Source: Candidatus Kouleothrix ribensis (GTDB taxonomy: Bacteria; Chloroflexota; Chloroflexia; Chloroflexales; Roseiflexaceae). Taken from it: a stretch of 64,000 bases of DNA. Location of the stretch: contig JADKGW010000001.1 in NCBI GenBank assembly GCA_016722075.1, positions 1,178,001 through 1,242,000 on the forward strand. Reading direction: 5' to 3'. A program made the position numbers and the translations under genes. Position 1 is the first letter of the stretch, and the number at the start of each line of letters is the position of its first letter. Under the pieces are notes generated by a model. That model saw nothing but the letters and a program-made list of their open reading frames with translations, was not told where the DNA came from and searched no databases. Below are positions 18,005-25,923 of this stretch, one piece after another.

Positions 18005-18709
18005 CTACCCCTCGGCGCGCTTCTGCGCGAACACATGGCAGCCGAAGCACAGCAGCGCCGCCGATCCGGTGTCGGCGGCCGAGAGTCGCTGTAGGGCGCT
18101 GAGCAGCACGCGCCGGGCCACGCGTTCCCACAGGCGTAGCCGCCCGCCGGCATACTGCTCGGCCGCGCGCGGCACCCGCCGCAGCTCCTGCGCGATGTAC
18201 TCGAAGTAGTTGCCGTTCAGCTGGAAGTCGAGGATCGCGAAGCCGTAGCGCGGCAGGTAGTGCTCGTAGAAGTAGCGGCTGAAGCCGGTGTAGAAGTGGT
18301 ATGGCGCGAAGTGGGTCAGGCTGCAGAACGGCGCGGTGATCAGCAGGTGCCCGCCCGGCCGCAGCAGCCGCGCAAACTCGGCCAGCGCCTGCACCGGGTG
18401 CGGGATGTGCTCGAACACCTCGGTACACATAATCGCATCGAACGAGCCGTCCGGCTCGGGGATGGCCGCGATGTCGCTGACGATGTCGAGCTTGCTCTGA
18501 TCCCAGCTGCCGGTCTGCAAGCCCACGCCGTCGCCCTGGCCGTCGTACTGCGCGAAGTCCTGCGCGACATAGCGCAGGTGGCCGCAGTATTGGGCGAACT
18601 GCCGCTCGCCGGCCCCGGCGTCGAGCAGGCGCGCGCCGGCCGGGATCTGCCGCAGCGTCTGGGCGATCCAGGCCACCCTGGTCGATTCGTTATACGTGCC
18701 GACGCTCAT
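18005..18709 (-). CDS. Class I SAM-dependent methyltransferase
   Basis: 234 aa. The start at 18709 overlaps the upstream stop codon by 4 bp (ATGA), which argues for translational coupling. Motif I is RLLDAGAGERQFAQY near 24-38; CTEVFEHIPHPVQALAEFARLLRPGGHLLITAPF at ~85-118 is the Methyltransf_11 core. The C-terminal part is rich in aromatic residues (YHFYTGFSRYFYEHYLPRYG). Likely modifies a glycan intermediate; substrate unknown. Confidence 0.85.
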   Translation of the reverse strand: MSVGTYNESTRVAWIAQTLRQIPAGARLLDAGAGERQFAQYCGHLRYVAQDFAQYDGQGDGVGLQTGSWDQSKLDIVSDIAAIPEPDGSFDAIMCTEVFEHIPHPVQALAEFARLLRPGGHLLITAPFCSLTHFAPYHFYTGFSRYFYEHYLPRYGFAILDFQLNGNYFEYIAQELRRVPRAAEQYAGGRLRLWERVARRVLLSALQRLSAADTGSAALLCFGCHVFAQKRAEG

Positions 18710-19473
18710 GCGCGCTCCTTTACAAACCAGAAGCACCCACAGCCATACTGCTGCGCGTCGGCCTGGGCCTGGCTGGCGCCTACGATCAGCCCGCCGTCGC
18801 GCGCGTGGTCGGGTACCAGTGCGAACTCGCGCAGTGTCAGCCTGGCGAAGTAGCGTACGATCTGCTCGTAGGCGTAGATCCGGTGCGCGTTGAAGATCAG
18901 CCGCGGCCGGCCAACCGGCGTGACGAACAGCAGCGAGCCGCCTGGCGCCAGCACGCGCTCTAGCTCGCCGATCGCCTTCAGGTCGCCATCGGGGTCGATC
19001 GGGTCGCCATAGCGCCCCAGCCCGACGTGCTCGACCGTGTGCATGCACGAGAGCGAGGCGACGCTGGCGTCGGCAAACGGCAGCGCCAGCAGGTCGGCGA
19101 ACTCGGCGCGCAGGTTGCTCATGCCCAGGTCGGCCGGCCGGTAGTCGTAGAACTTCACCGGCACGAAGGCCGAGACGATCGCGCTGAAGTGTAGCGTTGA
19201 TGCGATGTCGATGTGTAGCGCCGGCCGCGTGTGCGCCAGCACCCGCGCGGCCCAGGCCGGGTGGTAGACATAATGCCGATCAAATGGGGTGCCGGCAGTG
19301 CGATCCAGCAGGAGGGCCTGGCGCTCGCGCCAGCGGGCCGGGAAGCGCGGCGCCGGCCCGGCCAGCCGCTGGTAGTGCGCGAAGTCGCGCCGAAAGGCTG
19401 GGTAGGCGCGCAGGTAGCGCATCCCGTCGAGTAGCTGTCGCGCAGCAGGAATGTGCAGGAGTGACTGGAGCAT
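18706..19473 (-). CDS. DUF268 methyltransferase-like protein
   Basis: 255 aa. The pattern HIDIASTLHFSAIVSAF, then VKFYDYRPADLGMSNL, LSCMHTVEHVGLGRYGDPID and GDLKAIGELERVLAPGGSLL (residues ~85-180) matches DUF268, a methyltransferase-like family seen in surface polysaccharide clusters. The SAM motif I is atypical, so catalysis is uncertain. It overlaps the next methyltransferase gene by 4 bp and follows the gene starting at 20170 by 4 bp. Confidence 0.8.
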   Translation of the reverse strand: MLQSLLHIPAARQLLDGMRYLRAYPAFRRDFAHYQRLAGPAPRFPARWRERQALLLDRTAGTPFDRHYVYHPAWAARVLAHTRPALHIDIASTLHFSAIVSAFVPVKFYDYRPADLGMSNLRAEFADLLALPFADASVASLSCMHTVEHVGLGRYGDPIDPDGDLKAIGELERVLAPGGSLLFVTPVGRPRLIFNAHRIYAYEQIVRYFARLTLREFALVPDHARDGGLIVGASQAQADAQQYGCGCFWFVKERA

Positions 19474-19477
19474 AGGG

Positions 19478-20170
19478 TTACTTACGCCTGGCCAGCAGCG
19501 TGCGCGCCGCCAGCCGGTACGATTGGCGTGCCCGCCCCAGCCAGCCGGCCGGCTGGCTGCTCGGCTGCGCCTGGGCGAGCTGCCCGGTTGTGTAGCTCTG
19601 GAAATACGCGCGCAGCTCGGCCTGCAGCACCGCCGGGGCAGAGATGATCACATCTTCGAGCACCACGGTGTAGCGCTGGCCGTGCGCGTTCAGCTGGCCC
19701 ATGATCGCGGCGATATCGGGCCACTGGGCGGCCTGGTGCGGCTGCGGCGGCGGCGCCAGAAACAGCCGTGCGTCGTCGATCAGAATGAAGTGCTGCTGCC
19801 CTGCGCCAAGAATAATCGCAAGCTCGTCGGCGATCGGGCACTCGTCGTTCACGCCATAGGTCGCGCCGGCGCTCCAGTGTGCGTCGAGCCAGAAGATCGC
19901 CGGTGTGGCCAGCTGCGCCACCACCTCGGCCAGTTTCTCGCGTGTGTGGCCGTACAGGAACGAGATATGCTTGATCTGGCCATGTGCTGCCAGCGCCTGC
20001 TGGTAGATCGACTCGGCGAACTCGATCGTGTAGACATGCTGGAAATGCTGGCTGGCCCAGCGCGCGGTGCTGCCCAGGAACGTGCCGGTTTCGACAAACG
20101 TGGGCACCTGGTAGCGCTGCATCAGCTGCAGCACGATCGCCTCAGGCGGCCCCTGCCGGATACTGCCCAT
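19478..20170 (-). CDS. Predicted SAM-binding methyltransferase-like protein of the glycan locus
   Basis: 230 aa. The start at 20170 has AGAGGA 6 nt upstream; an in-frame ATG at 20188 is the alternative. VPTFVETGTFLGSTARWAS (about 23-41) resembles a class I SAM site, followed by HVYTIEFAESIYQQA (acidic residue after beta-2), IFWLDAHWSAGATYG and FILIDDARLF. The family looks like the uncharacterised methyltransferases of polysaccharide loci. Substrate unknown. It lies between the Wzt gene and the DUF268 gene. Confidence 0.7.
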   Translation of the reverse strand: MGSIRQGPPEAIVLQLMQRYQVPTFVETGTFLGSTARWASQHFQHVYTIEFAESIYQQALAAHGQIKHISFLYGHTREKLAEVVAQLATPAIFWLDAHWSAGATYGVNDECPIADELAIILGAGQQHFILIDDARLFLAPPPQPHQAAQWPDIAAIMGQLNAHGQRYTVVLEDVIISAPAVLQAELRAYFQSYTTGQLAQAQPSSQPAGWLGRARQSYRLAARTLLARRK

Positions 20171-20200
20171 ACGCCATCCTCTGCGCATCCAGCCGGTCGC

Positions 20201-21454
20201 TCAGCCGGCCGGCTCGATCTCATACTTGCGCACATTCAGCATCAGCCCGCCACGCGCGGCATGCGCAGGCTGCTCGCCCTCGGCGATCTCGCTCACCGAC
20301 ACGTGCCCCAGCCCAGGCACATAGTAGAATGGCCGCCCGTAGGTCGAGAGCCCGACGGCGCATTGCAGCTCGCACGGCCCTAGCGGCAGGTCGCACACGA
20401 ACTCGACCCGGTAGCGCCCGGCCGGCAGGTCTTTGGGCTGCGACCAGTAGGTAATCACCGGGAATGAGTCGAGCGTGACGAGGCCGACGGCGGCGGTCAC
20501 CTGATCGAGCGGGCGGCTCAGCTCAAACTCGAGCGCGATCCGCCACGGCTCGCCCAGCCGGAACTCGGCCTGTGGCGTGCCGGCGCTGCTGGCGAATTGC
20601 AGGCTGGTGGCCTGGCCGGGCGCGCCCGGCCCGCTGCGTGGCAGCGCCAGCGTGGCCACCAGGTCGGCCGCGCTCGATGCTAGGTACTGCGCCAGGATCG
20701 CGTCGGTCGGGCCGGCGGCGGCGACCTGGCCGCTCTTTAGCAGGATCGTCTGGCTACACAGCGTGCGCACCGCCGACATGTTATGGCTGACGAATAGCAC
20801 CGTGCGGCCCTGGCTGGCCACATCTTCCATCTTGCCCAGGCACTTTTTTTGAAACTGCGCGTCGCCGACCGCCAGCACCTCGTCGACGATCAGGATCTCG
20901 GGGTCGAGATGTGCCGCAACCGCGAAGGCCAGGCGCAGATACATGCCGCTCGAGTAGTGCTTGACTGGCGTATCGATGAAGCGCTCAACCTCGGCGAAGG
21001 CCACGATCTCGTCGAACTGGCGCTCGATCTCGGCGCGCTTCATGCCCAGGATGGTGCCGTTCAGGTAGATATTCTCGCGGCCAGTCAGCTCGGGGTGGAA
21101 GCCGGTGCCAACCTCGAGCAGCGTGCCGACGCGCCCGCGCAGCTCGGCGAAGCCCTCAGTCGGCTCGGTGATGCGCGAGAGCACCTTGAGCAGCGTGCTT
21201 TTGCCGGCGCCGTTGCGCCCGATGATGCCCATTACTTCGCCGTGGCGCACCTCAAACGACACATCGCGCAGCGCCCAGAACGTCTCGGTGTGCGGCCGCA
21301 GGCGGGCCTCGCCACGCAGCGCCCGGCGCACGCCGCGCAGCGGAGCCATGGCCATGTCGGCCAGCGTGTCGCGCAATGTCTTGTAGCGCTCTTGCGGGGC
21401 ACCGATCGTGAATTGTTTGCCCAGGCCGTGGGCGCGGATGGCTATGTCACTCAT
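20201..21454 (-). CDS. wzt: Polysaccharide ABC transporter ATP-binding subunit (Wzt type)
   Basis: 417 aa. The ABC domain spans ~1-260: Walker A GRNGAGKST at 79-87, signature YSSGM at 167-171 in place of LSGGQ (usual for Wzt/TagH), Walker B ILIVDE at 187-192 and the H-loop VSHN. Residues ~280-410 form an extra beta-rich domain like Wzt_C, which in other bacteria recognises the modified end of the glycan. It pairs with the Wzm-type permease encoded upstream to export an undecaprenyl-linked or related polysaccharide across the cytoplasmic membrane. Confidence 0.92.
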   Translation of the reverse strand: MSDIAIRAHGLGKQFTIGAPQERYKTLRDTLADMAMAPLRGVRRALRGEARLRPHTETFWALRDVSFEVRHGEVMGIIGRNGAGKSTLLKVLSRITEPTEGFAELRGRVGTLLEVGTGFHPELTGRENIYLNGTILGMKRAEIERQFDEIVAFAEVERFIDTPVKHYSSGMYLRLAFAVAAHLDPEILIVDEVLAVGDAQFQKKCLGKMEDVASQGRTVLFVSHNMSAVRTLCSQTILLKSGQVAAAGPTDAILAQYLASSAADLVATLALPRSGPGAPGQATSLQFASSAGTPQAEFRLGEPWRIALEFELSRPLDQVTAAVGLVTLDSFPVITYWSQPKDLPAGRYRVEFVCDLPLGPCELQCAVGLSTYGRPFYYVPGLGHVSVSEIAEGEQPAHAARGGLMLNVRKYEIEPAG

Positions 21455-21519
21455 TCTGTCTGTTTGAGCAAGGAGTAATGTTTCCTATGAGGCGTATGAG
21501 TTGATCGCCCCACCCTCTT

Positions 21520-21645
21520 CCCTTTCAGGGGTGGGTTTGTTGTATGCTGCATCGGGATACGGGATATGCCCTCACCCCCCTGCCCTTTCAGGGGTGGGTT
21601 TGTTGTATGCTGCATCGGGATACGGGATATGCCCTCACCCCCCTG
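21520..21645. repeat. Perfect 63-bp tandem duplication
   Basis: Two identical 63-bp units begin at 21520 and 21583 (CCCTTTCAGGGGTGGGTTTG start, ending CACCCCCCTG). The inner word TGTATGCTGCATCGGGATAC recurs with one change at 55587-55606. Confidence 0.9.
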
Positions 21646-21684
21646 CCCCCCTCTCCCAATGTTGGGAGAGGGGGGATTCGTGTT

Positions 21685-21725
21685 GGCGTTCCCATGCGCT
21701 CGCTTCGCGAGCGCATGGGAACGCC
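21685..21725. repeat. Perfect 19-bp inverted repeat
   Basis: GGCGTTCCCATGCGCTCGC and its exact reverse complement are separated by 3 nt (TTC). No T-tract on either side. Transcribed either way it would fold into a very stable hairpin. Confidence 0.85.
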
Positions 21726-21831
21726 GAATTCATGGCCCCCTCCCCTGGTAGGGGAGGGGGTACGGGGGAGGGGTATCCATGCCTCCGAGCATGTTGCCGC
21801 CGCAGGCGCAGCGCGGCGGCGCGCCAACACC

Positions 21832-22806
21832 TTACACAACGTCCGCGAAGCTCTTCTCCATGCGCCGGAAGTAGAACGCCCCGCTGACCAGAATCGCCAG
21901 CGCGGCCAGCGTCGACACCAGGCCGATCAGCCCTGGCCGGGTGCCCGTGCCCAGCAGCGCCCAGCGGAAGCCCTCGACTACGCCGACCATCGGGTTGAGG
22001 GCGTAGAGCGTGCGCCACTGCACGGGCACGATGCTGCCGGGGTAGGCGATCGGGCTGGCGAACATCCAGATCTGGATCAGAAACGGCACCACGTAGCGCA
22101 CGTCGCGAAACTCGACATTCAGCGCCGAGAGCCACAGCCCCACGCCCAGCGCGGTGACCAGCGCCAGCAGCAGCAGCAGCGGCAGCCACACGATATTCAG
22201 CGTCGGCGCGACCTGGAAATACACCATCATGCCCAGCAGCACCGCGAACGCCAGCACAAAGTCGATCACGCCCGAGAGCACCGCCGCCAGCGGCACCACC
22301 AGCCGTGGGAAATAGACCTTCTTGATCAGGTTGGCGTTGCCGACCAGGCTGTTCGAGGCCTGGCTCAGCCCGCTGGCGAAGAATGTCCACGGTACCAGCG
22401 CCGCATAGGTGTAGATCGCATAGTTGATCGGCACCGCCTTGTTGAAGCCGCCCAGGTTGCCGAAGAATAGCGCGAACACGACCATGGTGAAAAATGGCTG
22501 GATGATCGCCCATGCCGCGCCAAGGGCAGTCTGCTTGTAGCGCACCTTGACATCGCGCCAGATCAGGAAGTAGATCAGCTCGCGGTAGGCCCACAGCTCG
22601 CGCAGCTGGAGCGCGATCCAGCCGCGCGAGGGCTGGATGCGGATCAGCGGCGGCGCGACCCTGGCCAGGCCGATTGCCGGGCGTGCGGGCGCCGGTTGGC
22701 GTGGGGCGGGCGGGTGAGGGTGCTGGGTGGCTGGGGCCACCGCGATCGGCGGCTCGGCGGCGGGGCGGTTTGGCACCTTCACGAGATTGTCGGTGTTGTC
22801 GGCCAT
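21832..22806 (-). CDS. wzm: Polysaccharide ABC transporter permease (Wzm type)
   Basis: 324 aa. A Pro/Ala-rich cytosolic N-terminus (~1-55) precedes an ABC-2 membrane domain with about six transmembrane helices. LIYFLIWRDVKVRYKQTALGAAWAIIQPF near 78-105 is the conserved ABC-2/TagG family motif; SPIAYPGSIVPVQWRTLYALNPMVGVVEGFRW near 250-280 is the periplasm-side loop. With Wzt it forms the glycan exporter. TATAAT lies only 6 bp before the ATG, so the mRNA may be leaderless. A 377-bp repeat-rich spacer separates it from wzt. Confidence 0.92.
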   Translation of the reverse strand: MADNTDNLVKVPNRPAAEPPIAVAPATQHPHPPAPRQPAPARPAIGLARVAPPLIRIQPSRGWIALQLRELWAYRELIYFLIWRDVKVRYKQTALGAAWAIIQPFFTMVVFALFFGNLGGFNKAVPINYAIYTYAALVPWTFFASGLSQASNSLVGNANLIKKVYFPRLVVPLAAVLSGVIDFVLAFAVLLGMMVYFQVAPTLNIVWLPLLLLLALVTALGVGLWLSALNVEFRDVRYVVPFLIQIWMFASPIAYPGSIVPVQWRTLYALNPMVGVVEGFRWALLGTGTRPGLIGLVSTLAALAILVSGAFYFRRMEKSFADVV

Positions 22807-22818
22807 TGCTGCATTATA
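22807..22818 (-). promoter_or_regulatory. -10 box directly upstream of wzm (possible leaderless start)
   Basis: On the minus strand TATAAT (22813-22818) is followed by 6 nt and then the ATG, so the expected transcript would begin at or next to the start codon. No good -35 was found. Confidence 0.4.
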
Positions 22819-23748
22819 TCACGATCCGGCCTGGCGGCGCCTTGTACGCCGCGCGATCCGCCCTCGCCGCACGTGGCTGGCGATCATCCGCTCGAGCCGG
22901 GCCGGGTCGCTACGGCGCGCACGGGCCAGCTCGCGGCGCAGCGCCAGCGTCTCGCCCAGGTGCTGCCAGTTCCAGCGCCAGGCGCCGAGCAGATCGAGCT
23001 GGCGGCGTAGCACGATCTTTGCCGCTGTTTTCAGTGCCAGCGCAGCCGCGAAAGGCCCGGCCCGGCGCCAGCGCATGGTCTTGAGGTAGGTGCGCAGGCT
23101 GTTCTTGGTGGCCTCGGCATCCCAGCGGGCGCTGCCGGCACTGCCGCCGCGCGCGTGGTACACCAGCGCCTCGAAGTCTTCCAGCACGCGCCAGCCCAGC
23201 AGCCAGGCGCGCCAGCACAGGTCGGTGTCTTCCCAATACAGGAAGAAGCGCTCGTCGAAGCCGCCCAGCTGGCGCCAGGCCGCGCGCCGGATCATGAGCG
23301 CGCAGCCCGGCACCGCCGCCGTCTCGGCCACCGGCGTAGCCGCGCGTGGCGGCGGCTCGTCGGGGTAGAGCGTGGTCGGGCAGATGATTGCGGCGTCGGG
23401 CTGCGCGGCCAGGTGGCGCGTTAGCGTGGCCAGCCAGCCGGGTGTCACGATCACGTCGGGGTTGAGGAACACCAGCAGCTCGCCACCGGCCGCGCGCGCG
23501 GCCTGGTTGCAGGCCCGCCCGAAGCCGGTGTTCTCGGCGTTGGCCAGCAGGCGGGCCTGCGGGTAGCGTGCGGCTACGAGCGCGGGCGTGCCGTCGGCCG
23601 AGGCATTATCGACGACGATGATCTCGTAGCGCGGGTACTGCGTTGCGGCCAGCGCGTCGAGGCAGGCCGGCGCCAACGCGAAGCTGTTGTAGGTCACGAC
23701 GATCAGCGAGACGAGCGGCGCGCCTGCGTTGGCGGCAGTCGGGTGCAT
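22819..23748 (-). CDS. Glycosyltransferase family 2, rhamnosyltransferase-like
   Basis: 309 aa. The start at 23748 (MHPTAANAGAPLVSLIVVTYNS) has GGAGCACCT upstream. GT-A features: VSLIVVTYNSFALAPACLDAL, IIVVDNASADGT near 43-54, VFLNPDVIVTPGWL near 95-108, and FFLYWEDTDLCWRAWLLGW near 190-208, the acceptor-site ED motif typical of the WbbL-like rhamnosyltransferase group. The basic C-terminal tail (HVRRGRIARRTRRRQ) may hold it at the membrane. Sugar specificity is an inference. Confidence 0.88.
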   Translation of the reverse strand: MHPTAANAGAPLVSLIVVTYNSFALAPACLDALAATQYPRYEIIVVDNASADGTPALVAARYPQARLLANAENTGFGRACNQAARAAGGELLVFLNPDVIVTPGWLATLTRHLAAQPDAAIICPTTLYPDEPPPRAATPVAETAAVPGCALMIRRAAWRQLGGFDERFFLYWEDTDLCWRAWLLGWRVLEDFEALVYHARGGSAGSARWDAEATKNSLRTYLKTMRWRRAGPFAAALALKTAAKIVLRRQLDLLGAWRWNWQHLGETLALRRELARARRSDPARLERMIASHVRRGRIARRTRRRQAGS

Positions 23749-23877
23749 AGGTGCTCCGAGCGTAGACGGCAGTGCATAGCGATCGTACCAGCTGCCGTCT
23801 GTAACCAGCAATGAATTTGCGCCAAACGGTACGTGTGGCCCACCACAGTGCGGCCCCGGCAGCGAGCGCACGATCGC

Positions 23878-24975
23878 CTATTCGGACGGCGCTGGCGTCA
23901 GCACCTCGCGGTAACACGCCGCTGTCAGGCGCGCAATCTCTGGCCACGCGAAGGCCTGTGCGGCCGCCAGGCCATTGCGCCCGAGCGCGGCGAGGTCGGG
24001 GTGTGCGAGTGCCCGCGCGAGCGCCTGGTCGAGCGAGCCGGCCTGGCCCGGCGTGAACAGGAAGCCAGTCACGCCTTCACGCACCAGCTCGGCCGCCGGC
24101 CCGAAGCCGGGCGCGACCGCCGGGCGCGCGCACGAGAGCGCCCACAGTAGCACGCCTGAGGTCAGCAGCGCGTGGTATGGCAGCACCACCAGGTCGGCGG
24201 CGGCCAGGTAGGCTGGCAGCTCGGCGTCGGGCACGAAGCGTAGCTCGAGCCGCAGGCCCGCAACTCCGGCAGCCCGGCGCTTCAGCTCGGCGGCGTAGGC
24301 GGCGTCTTTGGCTGCGCCGGCGATCAGCAGGAAGCCGCGCCGGCCGGCCGGCTGGCGGGCAAACGCAGCGATCAGATCCTCGAGGCCCTTGTAAGGCCGC
24401 AGCGCGCCGAAGTTCAGCAGCACCGGGCCGTGCGCCGGCAGGCCCAGCGCCACGCGGCTGGCCGCGCGGTCGCGTGGTGGGCCATACAGCCCGACGTAGT
24501 TGCCATGCGGGATGACGCGGCAGTGCGGCAGCGCGCCGTAGCGCTGCTCGAGCGCCTGCCGCGCGGCCTGGCTATGTGCGATGATCGCGTCGCTCGAGCG
24601 CGCCACCGCCCGGTAGAGCACAAAGCCCCAGGCCGGCCAGTACACCTCGTGCGGCGCCAGGTTGTGCGCCGTCCACACCAGCCGCACTCCGCACAGCCGC
24701 AGCAGCCGCAGCAGCGCCAGCAGCGCCAGGCTGCGCAGCGCGGTGGCCACGCGGCCCGGCCGCTGGGTCAGCTCGTCGAAGAAGTGCAGGTGCAGCAGGC
24801 GCGGGCCGCGGCCAAGCAGCAGCTGCGGCAGCTCGTGGCGCGGGCGCCCGCGCCGCACCGCGATGCCGTGTGCGGCCATCGGCGCGTACAGCTGATCGAG
24901 GTAGGGGTTGGTCGGCAGCTGCGGTGGCAGCGGGTAGACCGTGAGCGTACGAGCGGGGGCATGTTGGCCTGGCAC
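23878..24975 (-). CDS. Glycosyltransferase family 4 (GT-B)
   Basis: 365 aa from a GTG at 24975, 2 bp after the udk stop; AAGGGG of the udk tail serves as its ribosome binding site. Acceptor half: YPLPPQLPTNPYLDQLY, LLHLHFFDELTQR and VWTAHNLAPHE. Donor half: VLLNFGALRPYKGLEDLIAAF near ~185-205 and YHALLTSGVLLWALSCARPAV near 268-288. It resembles GumK/GT4 proteins acting early in glycan assembly. Probably a peripheral membrane enzyme. Confidence 0.85.
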   Translation of the reverse strand: MPGQHAPARTLTVYPLPPQLPTNPYLDQLYAPMAAHGIAVRRGRPRHELPQLLLGRGPRLLHLHFFDELTQRPGRVATALRSLALLALLRLLRLCGVRLVWTAHNLAPHEVYWPAWGFVLYRAVARSSDAIIAHSQAARQALEQRYGALPHCRVIPHGNYVGLYGPPRDRAASRVALGLPAHGPVLLNFGALRPYKGLEDLIAAFARQPAGRRGFLLIAGAAKDAAYAAELKRRAAGVAGLRLELRFVPDAELPAYLAAADLVVLPYHALLTSGVLLWALSCARPAVAPGFGPAAELVREGVTGFLFTPGQAGSLDQALARALAHPDLAALGRNGLAAAQAFAWPEIARLTAACYREVLTPAPSE

Positions 24976-24977
24976 AG

Positions 24978-25613
24978 CTACCCCTTCATACGCTCGGCAA
25001 TCATCTGCTCGATGGTAGCCACGACCATATTAATTGCCACGGTGTTCAGGCCGCCGATCGGGATGATGATATCGGCGTAGCGCTTCGATGGCTCGACAAA
25101 CTCGAGGTGCATGGGCCGCACGCTGGTCAGGTACTGCTCGATCACCGATTCGAAGCTTCGCCCGCGGCTGGTGGTGTCGCGCTGGATGCGCCGAATGATC
25201 CGCAGGTCGCTTTCGGTATCGACGAACAGCTTGATACTCATGCGCGATCGTAGCTGGGCATCGGCAAAAATAAGGATGCCTTCAACCAGCACCACTGGCT
25301 GCGCGGCCACGATCACTACCTCGGGCAGCCGCGCATAGGTGGTAAAGTCGTAGGTCGGCATGGCAACTGGCTCGCCCCTGATCAGGGCGTCGAGATGCGC
25401 CAGGTACAGCGTGTTGTCGAACGCATCCGGGTGATCGAGGTTGACCTGCGCGCGCTGTTCGAGCGGCAGGTGCGAAAGATCGTGATAGTACGAATCGTGC
25501 GGCAGCAGCGCGATGCGCGTGCGGCCAACCCGCTCCAAAATCGCGGCGGTGACGGTGGTTTTGCCCGAGCCGCTGCCGCCCGCGACACCGATTACAAAGG
25601 GGGGATTGCCCAT
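24978..25613 (-). CDS. udk: Uridine kinase
   Basis: 211 aa, the usual length. Walker A GGSGSGKTT at 12-20, then LLPHDSYYHDL near 37-47, NLDHPDAFDN near 58-67, PTYDFTTYARL near 85-95 and VLVEGILIF near 107-115. It phosphorylates uridine and cytidine to UMP/CMP with ATP or GTP in pyrimidine salvage, in the cytosol. Linked to GT genes by a 2-bp gap, it may help supply UDP-sugar precursors. Upstream RBS is weak. Confidence 0.95.
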   Translation of the reverse strand: MGNPPFVIGVAGGSGSGKTTVTAAILERVGRTRIALLPHDSYYHDLSHLPLEQRAQVNLDHPDAFDNTLYLAHLDALIRGEPVAMPTYDFTTYARLPEVVIVAAQPVVLVEGILIFADAQLRSRMSIKLFVDTESDLRIIRRIQRDTTSRGRSFESVIEQYLTSVRPMHLEFVEPSKRYADIIIPIGGLNTVAINMVVATIEQMIAERMKG

Positions 25614-25630
25614 ATGCTATGAAATTCGCT

Positions 25631-25740
25631 TACGACTTACGCGGTGGTGCGTGGTGCACCGGCCCGTGCCTGCGGCAGCATGGTACGCTACTAGCTTCGT
25701 GTGCGCCGCAGGCTACAAACGCCGACTGCGTAACTCCTGT
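25631..25740. repeat. Hairpin-bearing dispersed element, copy A
   Basis: The right end is GCGTAACTCCTGT (25728-25740), whose reverse complement equals the left terminal repeat ACAGGAGTTACGC of the copy at 46168. The left end ACGACTTACGC is a degenerate version. The core CCTGCGGCAGCATGGTACG (25669-25687) is identical to the core of copy C in reverse orientation near 33872-33892. Confidence 0.7.
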
Positions 25741-25745
25741 TACGT

Positions 25746-25888
25746 ACACGAGTTACGCGGCGACGTATATCCGGGCAATGCCTGCGGCAGCGCGGTATTC
25801 CATATTTTTGGTTTTTGCGCGCTGCGAGCGCAAGAAAACACGAGAACAGAACGTAGCGTGCCGCCGCAGGCACATCCGGCACGCTACG
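25746..25888. repeat. Hairpin-bearing dispersed element, partial copy A2
   Basis: Begins ACACGAGTTACGC (12 of 13 identical to the terminal repeat of the 46168 copy), then the core CCTGCGGCAGCGCGGTA, an imperfect hairpin around 25811-25840 and the 11-bp hairpin ending at 25888. No matching right terminus, so it is truncated or diverged. Confidence 0.55.
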
Positions 25889-25923
25889 CGGGTGCTTTTG
25901 CCTGCGCCAATGCCGAAACCCGC

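Larger units (their letters stand above)
21455..21831. other. Repeat-filled spacer between wzm and wzt
   Basis: No gene. It contains a tandem 63-bp duplication (21520-21645), a 14-bp hairpin with a 2-nt loop (21646-21675), a 19-bp hairpin with a 3-nt loop (21685-21725) and a GGGGAGGGGGTACGGGGG module near 21752 that recurs near 28362. These probably reduce wzt transcription from upstream or separate the two genes into different units. Confidence 0.8.
25614..25923. other. Spacer filled by two copies of a hairpin-bearing repeat
   Basis: The 310 bp between udk and tyrA hold element copies at 25631-25740 and from 25746 onward, plus an 11-bp perfect hairpin (CGTAGCGTGCC / GGCACGCTACG, 25852-25888). 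No gene or clear promoter was seen. Confidence 0.7.
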
